15,285 nt of DNA from Planctomycetaceae bacterium (GTDB lineage Bacteria > Planctomycetota > Planctomycetia > Pirellulales > Pirellulaceae), in contig JABHUV010000350.1 of assembly GCA_018658605.1 (NCBI GenBank), positions 1 to 15,285 of the forward strand. The letters are read 5' to 3'. The notes under the pieces were generated by a model, which was not told the origin of the DNA, did not search any database, and saw only the letters and a list, made by a program, of their open reading frames with translations. Made by a program: the position numbers and the translations under genes. Of this stretch, positions 1-7,734 are shown piece after piece (positions within the stretch are counted from its first letter, which is position 1; the number at the start of each line of letters is the position of its first letter).

Positions 1-1
1 A

Positions 2-1144
2 AACGACGATTCAACGTCATATACATCACAAGACGATCAGGGACTCCCCGAGACAACGGCGAAAGTGTCGCCACTCACTGCGTCCACATCAAGCGACAAC
101 ACTCCCATATCAAACGCTCAACCACGGCCCACTTTCTCCAGCCTCGTATGTGGAGTATCGAATCAAATCGCATTTGGAGCTTCTCAGGCGATCGTAGAAA
201 GCCCTGGAACTATTTCACCACTGTACGTATATGGACCATCCGGTAGTGGCAAAACACATCTGCTGCAATCAATTTGGGACGAATTTCGCGACCGTGTTAA
301 GCCTGGCCGAGCGATGTATTTAACGGCCGAGCAATTTACCACGCATTTTCTCGAAGGTCTCCAAGGAAAAGGGTTGGCTAGTTTTCGCCGTCGATATCGA
401 GATGTTGACGTGCTTCTTATTGACCAAATTGAATTTTTTGTGGGTAAGTCGGCAACAACATTGGAATTCCACTATACTGTCGATTCTCTGCTTCGCAGCG
501 GTAAGCAACTTGTTTTTTCGGCGAAAGCACCCGCAACTGAAATTGCCGGACTTGGAGCAGACCTGGTGGCGCGGCTCTCTAGTGGTTTGGTGTGCAATAT
601 CGCACCACCAGACGAAAGTATGAGGCTACAGATTGCACAGCAATACTGCAGTCGACACCAATTGGACATTAGTTCCGAGATAGTTCTAATGCTGGTCCGA
701 CGAGTGCAACCTGACGCGAGACACGTACAAGGGGCCCTAAACCGCATTCGCATTTTACAACAAGTAGCAGGGACGGGGTTAACGCTAAGACAGGCAGAGG
801 AACAATTAAATGATCTCTTTCAATGTGTACAGCGACCTGTTGGCATCCAAGATATTGAAAAAGCGATCTGTAAAACATTTGGAATCAATAAGAAAAGCCT
901 GCGGTCAAACGGAAAAATCAAATCCATTAGCCACCCACGTATGTTAGCGATGTGGCTTGCAAGGAAGTACACTCGAGCTGCCTACTCGGAAATTGGCGAG
1001 TTCTTTGGAAACCGATCGCATACGACAGTCATTTCCGCCAACCGAAGAGTCACCGGTTGGATTCAGTCCGACGCGTCCATCAAAATGGCCTACGGCGAAT
1101 GTCGAGTAGCCGACGCCATCAAACGCGTCGAAGCACACTTCTGA
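2..1144 (+). CDS. dnaA: DnaA-family replication initiator ATPase, probably 5'-partial
   Basis: This is a DnaA-type AAA+ protein that would bind DnaA boxes and help open or regulate the replication origin. The first in-window start is GTG at 65, giving 359 aa. It lacks a clear ribosome site, and the frame stays open to base 2 with Ser/Thr/Asp/Gln-rich codons resembling a domain II linker, so domain I may lie outside the window. Numbering from GTG65: Walker A GPSGSGKT at 57-64, Walker B region LLIDQIEFF at 117-125, box VII arginine near 170, sensor 2 arginine at 219 (ARHVQGAL), and the domain IV signature with GNRSHTTV at 315-322. The Walker B pair, usually Asp-Asp, is Asp-Gln. The sensor 1 segment, usually TSD, reads SAK. 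The protein could be the main DnaA of this lineage or a paralogue. No dnaN or origin is visible alongside. The family call is firm; the symbol is less so. Confidence 0.88.
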   Translation, partial: NDDSTSYTSQDDQGLPETTAKVSPLTASTSSDNTPISNAQPRPTFSSLVCGVSNQIAFGASQAIVESPGTISPLYVYGPSGSGKTHLLQSIWDEFRDRVKPGRAMYLTAEQFTTHFLEGLQGKGLASFRRRYRDVDVLLIDQIEFFVGKSATTLEFHYTVDSLLRSGKQLVFSAKAPATEIAGLGADLVARLSSGLVCNIAPPDESMRLQIAQQYCSRHQLDISSEIVLMLVRRVQPDARHVQGALNRIRILQQVAGTGLTLRQAEEQLNDLFQCVQRPVGIQDIEKAICKTFGINKKSLRSNGKIKSISHPRMLAMWLARKYTRAAYSEIGEFFGNRSHTTVISANRRVTGWIQSDASIKMAYGECRVADAIKRVEAHF

Positions 1145-1158
1145 GACTAACTCATTCG

Positions 1159-2454
1159 TTAAACGAACGGAGTTTTGCCAGGTCGAGCTACTGGGGGGAC
1201 AGCAATGTCACCCCACTCGTAAGCCGCCGGAGTCATGTCTTGCTTGGAATTCATCATCTGTTCCCAAGTCAGCGTTTTGCCCGTATAGCAAACTTCTCGC
1301 CCCATGATTGCCAGCATTGTACTTTTGCACATGTAATCGCCATTGTTAATCGTGTTTCCTGAGCGGATTGCTGCGTACAACTCTTTGTGCTCTACATCGT
1401 ACATACTTGGCTTAGGCCCTTTATAACGCCATTGCTCTTCGCCGTTAATGCTGTAAGAATTGTGTAACACGCGAGCGGTGCCTTTCGTACCAACAACGAA
1501 ATCTTCCACATTGTTCGAACATCCAGCCATCTGGCGAGTGTAGGCGTGAGTTTTAACTCCATTGGCCCATTCATAGCAGACGGAAAAATGGTCAAATACG
1601 TGTCCCCATTTTTCGTCGGTACGTTCCTGACGTCCGCCCAACCCAGTGGCGCGTACTGGCGGCTGGTCGCCCATTAGCCACATCGCTTTGTCTAAGCTAT
1701 GGATGTGCTGCTCGACAATATGATCTCCACCAAGCCAAGTAAAATAGAGCCAGTTTCGCATCTGGTATTCCATTTCACTCCATTCAGGTTTTCGACCACG
1801 GTGCCATAACGTACCCGTCAAATAGTTCTCTTGAATCGAGCGGATTTCCCCAATGACTCCATCTTGAATCTTCTTCATAATCTCGCGAACACCATAGTCA
1901 TATCGCCAGCACAATCCAGAAACGACGTTAAGATCCTTTTCCTTCGCTTCTCGCACACTATCCATCACACTTCGCACACCGGCAGCATCAGTCGCTACGG
2001 GCTTTTCACAAAACACATGCTTGTTCTGAGCGATCGCTTCCTTAAACATCGCAGGTCGGAAATGCGGCGGTGTACACAGCAAAACCACGTCAATATCGGT
2101 GGCTAACAACTCTTTGTATGCATCAAAACCAACAAAGCTGTGGTCATCATCAACCTGAAATTTGTCACCAAGCTGCCGGCTCAATATGTTCTTGGAATGC
2201 TCTAATCGATCGGGGAAAGCTTCAGCCATTGCCGTTAAACGCAGATTGTCTTCCGCTCGCATGGCATTAACAGCAGCTCCACTGCCACGACCACCGCAGC
2301 CAATCAAACCAATCTTCAAGATATCCGAACCTTGTGCATGCACTGGATTTGACGCGGTAAGCGACGTCGCTAGAACACCTCCGGCTAACGTCGATGACTT
2401 CAAAAAATCTCGGCGATTTGAATTTTTCTTGGCTGTTCTATTGTTGGACGACAT
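1159..2454 (-). CDS. Tat-exported Gfo/Idh/MocA family oxidoreductase
   Basis: This is a predicted NAD(P)-dependent sugar or polyol oxidoreductase of the Gfo/Idh/MocA superfamily, 431 aa. The N-terminus has a twin-arginine signal, RRDFLK at 14-19, then a hydrophobic stretch and a likely cleavage after VHA at 38-40. The protein would therefore fold with its cofactor and be exported to the periplasm. A Rossmann glycine motif GLIGCGGRGSG lies at 49-59, the family EKP motif with its catalytic-region lysine at 150-152, and the HIHSLD segment at 250-255 sits where active-site His and Asp are expected. The substrate cannot be read from sequence. The start is well supported: GGGAG at 2461-2465 sits six bases before the ATG. 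It is the last gene of the minus-strand run and converges with the dnaA-like gene. Many such Tat-exported paralogues are known in planctomycetes, so function by name is limited. Confidence 0.95.
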   Translation of the reverse strand: MSSNNRTAKKNSNRRDFLKSSTLAGGVLATSLTASNPVHAQGSDILKIGLIGCGGRGSGAAVNAMRAEDNLRLTAMAEAFPDRLEHSKNILSRQLGDKFQVDDDHSFVGFDAYKELLATDIDVVLLCTPPHFRPAMFKEAIAQNKHVFCEKPVATDAAGVRSVMDSVREAKEKDLNVVSGLCWRYDYGVREIMKKIQDGVIGEIRSIQENYLTGTLWHRGRKPEWSEMEYQMRNWLYFTWLGGDHIVEQHIHSLDKAMWLMGDQPPVRATGLGGRQERTDEKWGHVFDHFSVCYEWANGVKTHAYTRQMAGCSNNVEDFVVGTKGTARVLHNSYSINGEEQWRYKGPKPSMYDVEHKELYAAIRSGNTINNGDYMCKSTMLAIMGREVCYTGKTLTWEQMMNSKQDMTPAAYEWGDIAVPPVARPGKTPFV

Positions 2455-2460
2455 TCGCTT

Positions 2461-2465
2461 CTCCC
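2461..2465 (-). promoter_or_regulatory. Shine-Dalgarno for the Gfo/Idh/MocA gene
   Basis: On the minus strand this reads GGGAG and lies six bases before the ATG whose first base is 2454. It fixes the start so that the complete Tat signal is included. Confidence 0.7.
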
Positions 2466-2524
2466 GCTTGTGATCTAAATAAACATCAACTAATTTATGA
2501 CATCGTTTATCCTATATATCTAAT

Positions 2525-2552
2525 CTTATAGAAGACTGGGGAAAGATACAAG
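2525..2552 (-). promoter_or_regulatory. Weak candidate promoter upstream of the oxidoreductase gene
   Basis: The 134-base gap between the oxidoreductase gene and its upstream neighbour is AT-rich. On the minus strand TATAAG (2525-2530) could be a -10 element, with CTTGTA (2547-2552) 16 bases upstream as a poor -35. A transcript would begin about 60-65 bases before the ATG. This rests on loose consensus matching only. The oxidoreductase may instead be read through from upstream genes. Confidence 0.22.
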
Positions 2553-2588
2553 CAAAGAATAAAATGCTGGGAAATCAATTTACATTAA

Positions 2589-3758
2589 CTATTTCACGCG
2601 TTGCATGTATTGCTGAAATTCCCGTTGCAACTCTCGTATCGTTCCACCAAACGCATCTTCAAAATCACGCAAACGAAACTCAGGGCTATCAATACTCAAC
2701 GCCTGCTTCGCCCCTTGCGTCTCTAAATAGGTCAAAAACTCTACACGACGAGCCCTAATAAGAAAATAGGTAAGAGCCCATGATTGGGCATACGCCATTC
2801 GAATCGTTGCCGAGTCACGAAAGGCACGATCATAAGAGACCATCTCCTCGAACTTCATTGCTTTCCGCGCTTGGCTAGTCGCTCGATAGATCCCTAAATG
2901 CAAGGGACTCACGGACCCGATGGGTTGGTACCCTGTTTGTGTTTTACGATCGGGTGGCTCAAAGAATATCGCGAGGCCTTCGCTAAACCACAGCGGATGC
3001 GGGGCAAGCCTAGTTTGCAGTCCAGAATTATAACTGAGTTGATGTGTCGCTTCATGAATAACTGTTGCCATTGTGCGAGCGTCCAAAATACCACTCACAC
3101 CCCTGGAACTCCCATTTCGTTGCGCAATATCGGCGGTTAGCAAATTCACTCGATTCGTCTTCTGACTGTAGTATCCATGAACACTACTAATTGCGTCACC
3201 CAATTCATCCTGGCCATGCTGTTGATATACTTCAGGGTCAGCGTGCAAGACGATGACTAATTGGTTTGGCGAGTGAGTCAGTGGTAACCCGCGATTTTTC
3301 CAAAATGCAAAAAACCCTTTGAATAGCCGTTCTAAGGCGGCAGTGCAGCGATTAGTGTGCGCTGCTGATGCCGAAGAACAAACCACATAATGCGCTGAAT
3401 TTTGCACATGAAATTGATTACCAAACTCTCGTTGCAACGTGCGGCTTAACACTTCTTTATCAACGTACTTAAATGGCGTTGAATCGGATGTGTGTTTCAA
3501 CACTGATTGCTTATCAATCGGATGATAATGCGAGTCGGCGGTCATCACCAACAGTTTGTCTAATGACGATGTTTCAACAAGTGTGCCCGTTACGGTGACT
3601 TGGCGACCACCGTGTTGATAAGTCACAATATCAACGGCGTGCAGGCAACACGGCGATGAACGCGGTGACACTGGCAGCAACGGCGGGGACAACAAACAGA
3701 GCAGGGCAGTCAAGAACAACAAGCCTGCTCGAATTGTGGCACAAATTTCTACCGTCAC
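2589..3758 (-). CDS. Secreted DUF1570-type HEATH metallopeptidase-like protein
   Basis: This is a predicted exported protein of 389 aa with a gluzincin-like zinc site. The GTG at 3758 is preferred over the GTG seven codons upstream because GAGGAG sits six bases before it. The N-terminus has a hydrophobic signal-like segment at about 9-25, followed by a Pro/Ser/Cys-rich stretch. The C-terminal half carries IHEATHQLSYNSGL, with the HEATH zinc-binding motif at 235-239, and WFSEGLAIFFE with a candidate third ligand, Glu260, 21 residues after the second His. This His-Glu pair spacing matches the planctomycete DUF1570 family, which looks like a protease fold but has no established substrate. It lies 33 bases downstream of another secreted protein gene on the same strand, so the two are probably cotranscribed. 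Peptidase activity is inferred, not shown. Confidence 0.88.
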   Translation of the reverse strand: MTVEICATIRAGLLFLTALLCLLSPPLLPVSPRSSPCCLHAVDIVTYQHGGRQVTVTGTLVETSSLDKLLVMTADSHYHPIDKQSVLKHTSDSTPFKYVDKEVLSRTLQREFGNQFHVQNSAHYVVCSSASAAHTNRCTAALERLFKGFFAFWKNRGLPLTHSPNQLVIVLHADPEVYQQHGQDELGDAISSVHGYYSQKTNRVNLLTADIAQRNGSSRGVSGILDARTMATVIHEATHQLSYNSGLQTRLAPHPLWFSEGLAIFFEPPDRKTQTGYQPIGSVSPLHLGIYRATSQARKAMKFEEMVSYDRAFRDSATIRMAYAQSWALTYFLIRARRVEFLTYLETQGAKQALSIDSPEFRLRDFEDAFGGTIRELQREFQQYMQRVK

Positions 3759-3764
3759 TGATTT

Positions 3765-3770
3765 CTCCTC
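3765..3770 (-). promoter_or_regulatory. Shine-Dalgarno that selects the internal GTG start
   Basis: On the minus strand this reads GAGGAG, six bases (AAATCA) before the GTG at 3758. The upstream in-frame GTG at 3779 has no comparable site, and the GAGGAG lies inside the extra codons, so the shorter 389-aa protein is the better model. Confidence 0.72.
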
Positions 3771-3791
3771 GAGCACCACTTAGAATCGCGT

Positions 3792-4775
3792 TCAATCACC
3801 CTGACCATCTGACGATGCAGTAGAACCGTGCGGAGGACGAGGATCGCTCGAGGTCACCTGAGTTTCCGTCATCCGCGACAAGTAATGAATCATGCTAGCA
3901 GCACCTCGGAATCCAATGACCCTTTCATCGAGCTCCATTTTAGATGAATAAATTCTTCCTGCATCCAAATCAAACTGGATCGTACCGTGCTGTAATCGCT
4001 GCATTAATTGACTCTGTATTTTAGGATCGTTCACTGGCGTTAGCACCTGTGTTCTGACAGAAATCGTCGCTAAACCATTCTTAACTTGTTCTAGTTTGTA
4101 TTGTTTTCGCAGTTGAATTGCTTGCACTCGTCCATTCTTCAATCGGACACGAACTTTTTCCATGCTAAACCACCGCTGACCAATTTCCACACTACGTTGC
4201 GGTAGTTGTGGCAATAACATTCCAATCCCAGGATTAAATTGACTGACCGCATCATCTCGGCGAACAATCGTACCGGCTGGGGAAACCGTGATTGTTGCCA
4301 GTGGCTTACCAATCGCCTCAGCGACTTTGATATAGTTTTCCGGAACAACTTCGTTACGCTTACTGTCATAACGAACCTCGTCCTTACCCGTTACTTTTTG
4401 CCATAATTCAGCATCTTCAACTAAATGGACAAACGTCATATTCCCCTGATCATCGACATTCGATATTTGAAAAACCCGAGTAGAAACACTGCGAGATTTT
4501 AGGCTTTCAAATTCACCTTCGATTTTTGTATCCATAGATACTAAATGAACGACTCGCGAACGAACATTCTGTCCCGCCTTCATTCGGTAGGCTAACCGAT
4601 ATTCTTTGGTAGCAGCATCAACAATCGCCGCACTGGTTGCTTGATCAAGCTGCTGTGCCAAATCCTGCGGTTCACCCTGCAGTGGCGTCGTCATCAGGAA
4701 TAAGAAAAACAACGCTGGCGACAGTGGTAAGCCGTGTTTCCGAAATGTGACAACATTATTAAATTGTCGATTCAT
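3792..4775 (-). CDS. Secreted hypothetical protein, resembles DUF6263
   Basis: This is a 327-aa predicted exported protein without an enzymatic motif. The N-terminus has basic residues, then a hydrophobic segment at about 17-32 (LPLSPALFFLFLMTTPLQG), consistent with a Sec signal peptide cleaved near residue 34. The mature part has alternating polar and hydrophobic strands and phrases such as YRMKAGQ, GQRWFSMEKVRV and SPAGTIVRRDD. These recall DUF6263-type planctomycete proteins, which are probably beta-rich. That assignment is from memory of the family pattern and is tentative. The ATG at 4775 has AAGGA eight bases upstream. The C-terminus is low in complexity (Ser, Gly, Asp, Pro). It lies 76 bases downstream of nadK and 33 bases upstream of the DUF1570-type gene, which suggests that the two secreted proteins act in the same compartment. 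Function is unknown. Confidence 0.8.
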   Translation of the reverse strand: MNRQFNNVVTFRKHGLPLSPALFFLFLMTTPLQGEPQDLAQQLDQATSAAIVDAATKEYRLAYRMKAGQNVRSRVVHLVSMDTKIEGEFESLKSRSVSTRVFQISNVDDQGNMTFVHLVEDAELWQKVTGKDEVRYDSKRNEVVPENYIKVAEAIGKPLATITVSPAGTIVRRDDAVSQFNPGIGMLLPQLPQRSVEIGQRWFSMEKVRVRLKNGRVQAIQLRKQYKLEQVKNGLATISVRTQVLTPVNDPKIQSQLMQRLQHGTIQFDLDAGRIYSSKMELDERVIGFRGAASMIHYLSRMTETQVTSSDPRPPHGSTASSDGQGD

Positions 4776-4851
4776 CTGATGCGTCCTTGCATAAATGACT
4801 GGTGTTTAATTTAAGGCAACTGCGTATCCATCGCTTAGCCGTAGAGTATTG

Positions 4852-5733
4852 TTATTTCTTATGGCGAATTCGACCACCCCAATCTAGCTTTTCACGCAAC
4901 ATCTGGTAATCATTTTGTCCAGCAACTTCGACCATGCTGAAGGTTTCTGCCGCTCTTTCCACTTGGATACGATCCAATTCCGTGATATTTGCTAACACTT
5001 GTCCGTCGACCGTCACTGCCGTGTCTGCTGCCCCCCCGTGTATTTGCATCTCCATTATCCTGTCCGCTGAATCAACGACGGGACGCACGGTAAGCGTATG
5101 GGGACTTAGAGGTGATATCACAAAAGCATCAAGGGATTTTCGTAAAATAGGCCCCCCGGCAGACAAATTGTAAGCAGTCGATCCCACCGGTGTGGAAATA
5201 ATCAATCCATCGCAACTGTACGTCGTAGCCAGTTGTCCATCAACGAATAAATCAATATCGAGAATCGCAAAGGGAGCTCCACGGACAATGGCTGCTTCGT
5301 TCAAGCCAATTGTCGACGCAATCGTCTCGCCATCACGAACAACACTACAGCGCAACATCAAATGCTCCACGATCGTACAATTCCCATCAACCACATCCTG
5401 AAACGCTTGACTTAATTGATCTGGAGAAATTGAAGCTAAAAATCCCAACTTGCCAAGATTGACACCAACCACGGGGATCTGTTTACTGCTAACGTCTTTG
5501 GCAGCGTGCAAAATCGAACCATCTCCTCCAAGTACAATTGCCAAAGCTGGATGATCAGCAAGATCGTCGACGACATTAAAGAATTTATCTATGCACTCTC
5601 GAGTTCGCTGCTCTGCTTCTGCGGATATCTCATGACTACCACCTAGCACAACAACGTTGATACGAGACCCATCTTGTTTTACCCAAGTGGGCCTTGCAAA
5701 ATCCTGATCGCCGCTCGAATTTGGTTCATTCAT
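4852..5733 (-). CDS. nadK: NAD kinase
   Basis: This cytoplasmic enzyme phosphorylates NAD to NADP using ATP or polyphosphate and is the source of the cell's NADP pool. At 293 aa it has normal length and looks intact. The diagnostic motifs are present in order: LGGDGSILHAA with GGDGS at 69-73, NLGKLGFLA at 92-100, LNEAAI at 144-149, the conserved DGLIISTPVGSTAY block at 175-188 followed by LSAGGPI, LSPHTLTVRP at 209-218, and VDGQ at 242-245. The start ATG at 5733 has only a weak ribosome site and lies 19 bases after the dxs stop, so translation may depend on coupling to dxs. The position behind dxs is suggestive because the MEP pathway consumes NADPH at the reductoisomerase step, but that link is inference. 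Identity is secure. Confidence 0.97.
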   Translation of the reverse strand: MNEPNSSGDQDFARPTWVKQDGSRINVVVLGGSHEISAEAEQRTRECIDKFFNVVDDLADHPALAIVLGGDGSILHAAKDVSSKQIPVVGVNLGKLGFLASISPDQLSQAFQDVVDGNCTIVEHLMLRCSVVRDGETIASTIGLNEAAIVRGAPFAILDIDLFVDGQLATTYSCDGLIISTPVGSTAYNLSAGGPILRKSLDAFVISPLSPHTLTVRPVVDSADRIMEMQIHGGAADTAVTVDGQVLANITELDRIQVERAAETFSMVEVAGQNDYQMLREKLDWGGRIRHKK

Positions 5734-5752
5734 AGTATTTGTTAACCGTCTC

Positions 5753-7702
5753 TCACACCTGATCTGAACTCAACGTCGTCGCGTCATCTACTGATGCCTG
5801 AGTGCCTGTAGTTGCATGATGACTGCTCGACTCATGACAAACTCGGTAGATACCATCACTATCAAGTCCTAAATCTGTTAATAATTCTTGGCGGCTACCG
5901 TGTTCCACAAATATATCTGGAACGCCAAGTCGTCGTACGTGCCCCGTATTTAATTGACGTTGTGATGCAAACTCTAACACCGCTGAACCGAACCCCCCAA
6001 TCAGCGCTGCTTCTTCAACCGTGACAACAAATGGACTAGTACGTAGTACACGAGTGATGACATCTTCATCAAGCGGTTTCACAAATCTCGCATTGACCAC
6101 TTCCACTTGGATGCCCTCTTCTAGCAAGCGATCTGCTGCCGTTAGGCAATCCGCTAACATTGCACCACAAGCTAAAATCGTACCGTCGTTACCCTCACGA
6201 ATTATTTCTGATTTCCCTAGTTCCACGGGTGCCAGCGGCGTTAGGGTACGAGGCACTTCCGTAGCAACTCCTTTGGGGTACCGGATAGCACAGGCAGAGG
6301 AGTGGTTCACCGAGAACTCCAGCATCAATCGCAAATCTTCGCCGTCTGCTGGCGCCATCACAACGATATTCGGAAATAATCGCATATAGCCCAAATCAAA
6401 CAAACCGTGATGCGTCGGCCCGTCGGGACCAGCCAGTCCAGCGCGATCAAGCATGAATGTGACCGGTAAATCCTGCAAACAAACTTCTTGGAAAATCTGG
6501 TCAAAACTACGTTGTAAGAATGTGCTGTAAATAGCAACTATCGGCCTCAATCCGGCTTTAGCCTGACCACCGGCAAACGCAACCGCGTGCCCTTCGCAAA
6601 TACCTACATCGAAAAAACGGTCAGGGAAATCTGTTCGCACTTGCTCTAGCTTATTCCCTTGACACATCGCCGCAGTAAAACAGGTGACGTCTTGATTCTT
6701 GCTGAGTTGTTCGTAAATGGCATCACGAGCGTGGTTTGTATAGTTTGGCAGACTAAGCGGGGTAGCGTCGTCGAAAATCGCATCCTCTTCGGATCGCTCA
6801 AACACCGGCGGAGCATGGAATGTTCGTGGATCGTCCACCGCTGGCGTAAACCCATGACCTTTTTCTGTGACGACATGCAACAATACGGGGCCTTCTAAAT
6901 CTTTCACCATCTTCAAATACTTACGCAATAAAGTAATGTCATGTCCATCAATGGGACCCAAGTATCGAAAACCGAGCTCCTCAAATAACATCCCACCGTG
7001 CAAGCCAGCTTTGACAGCTTCTTTCATCTGAGCCAAGAACCGTTCGGCCGGATCCCCCACCAATGGCACTTTATTTAAAACTCGCCCGATTTCCGACTTC
7101 AAACCTGAATATAAACTCGTCAGCCGTAAGCGATCTAAGTAAGAAGCAACGCCGCCAACTCGCGGGCAGATTGACATTTTGTTGTCGTTCAAGATAACCA
7201 GCACATTCCCCTCTGCGTTATTCATCGCTTCATAGACAACGCCCGAAGGAAAAGCTCCATCGCCAATCACTGCGATCGACCTGCGGTCACCTTCACCCTT
7301 TAATGCATCACCGCTGTGAATCCCAAACGCCGAAGACACACTCGCTCCGGCATGACCGGTCATAAATAAATCATATTCGCTTTCTGCTGGATTGGGATAA
7401 CCCATCAGGCCACTTTTGGTGCGAATCGACATGAACTGCTTATAACGACCTGTCACCAACTTATGTGGATATATTTGGTGGCCCGTATCCCAAATCAAAC
7501 GGTCGCGGCGAAAATCAAAAGTGCTATGTAACGCCAGACACAACTCGACCACTCCTAAATTAGAAGCAAAGTGTGCCGAGCGTTCACTAAGCAATTCACA
7601 CAACACATCACGAATCTCGACAGCAACATCGCCCAATTCGGCATTGGACATGCTCTGCAACGGCTCGGCCGTATTTAATCGGTTGAGATTTGGGTGTTTC
7701 AT
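5753..7702 (-). CDS. dxs: 1-deoxy-D-xylulose-5-phosphate synthase
   Basis: This TPP-dependent enzyme condenses pyruvate and glyceraldehyde 3-phosphate to DXP, the first step of the MEP isoprenoid pathway. The ATG at 7702 gives 649 aa. A GTG at 7720 would add six residues but has no ribosome site. In ATG numbering: TPP/substrate histidine in AHFASNLG near 44, GHQIYPHKLVTGR at 74-86, TPP/magnesium site running from GDGAF near 147 to NDN near 172-174, GPIDGHD near 249-255, and the catalytic glutamate in GICEGHAV at about 370. The transketolase C-terminal domain follows. Some normally strict motifs differ: the GHSSTSIS segment is GHAGASVS, and the EQH triplet is EGH. The gene follows ispA and precedes nadK, matching the familiar ispA-dxs pairing. 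Identity is secure; the start is less so. Confidence 0.96.
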   Translation of the reverse strand: MKHPNLNRLNTAEPLQSMSNAELGDVAVEIRDVLCELLSERSAHFASNLGVVELCLALHSTFDFRRDRLIWDTGHQIYPHKLVTGRYKQFMSIRTKSGLMGYPNPAESEYDLFMTGHAGASVSSAFGIHSGDALKGEGDRRSIAVIGDGAFPSGVVYEAMNNAEGNVLVILNDNKMSICPRVGGVASYLDRLRLTSLYSGLKSEIGRVLNKVPLVGDPAERFLAQMKEAVKAGLHGGMLFEELGFRYLGPIDGHDITLLRKYLKMVKDLEGPVLLHVVTEKGHGFTPAVDDPRTFHAPPVFERSEEDAIFDDATPLSLPNYTNHARDAIYEQLSKNQDVTCFTAAMCQGNKLEQVRTDFPDRFFDVGICEGHAVAFAGGQAKAGLRPIVAIYSTFLQRSFDQIFQEVCLQDLPVTFMLDRAGLAGPDGPTHHGLFDLGYMRLFPNIVVMAPADGEDLRLMLEFSVNHSSACAIRYPKGVATEVPRTLTPLAPVELGKSEIIREGNDGTILACGAMLADCLTAADRLLEEGIQVEVVNARFVKPLDEDVITRVLRTSPFVVTVEEAALIGGFGSAVLEFASQRQLNTGHVRRLGVPDIFVEHGSRQELLTDLGLDSDGIYRVCHESSSHHATTGTQASVDDATTLSSDQV

Positions 7703-7734
7703 AGTCTCGTGATGTTTCACTGTTTGATCTGCGA

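Noticed and set aside
1155..1167. Perfect inverted repeat TTCGTT-A-AACGAA at the convergent ends of the dnaA-like and oxidoreductase genes
   Set aside because: The one-base spacer cannot form an RNA loop without losing pairs, and no T-tract follows on either strand, so it is not a convincing bidirectional terminator.
952..1362. 136-codon plus-strand frame across the end of the dnaA-like gene and the 3' end of the oxidoreductase gene
   Set aside because: It overlaps two well-supported genes in another frame and on the other strand, is rich in Arg and Ser, and shows no family motif. It is a shadow.
7462..7474. DnaA-box-like TGTGGATAT inside dxs
   Set aside because: It is a single one-mismatch site within coding sequence, with no cluster or AT-rich unwinding region nearby. 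No origin is supported in this window.
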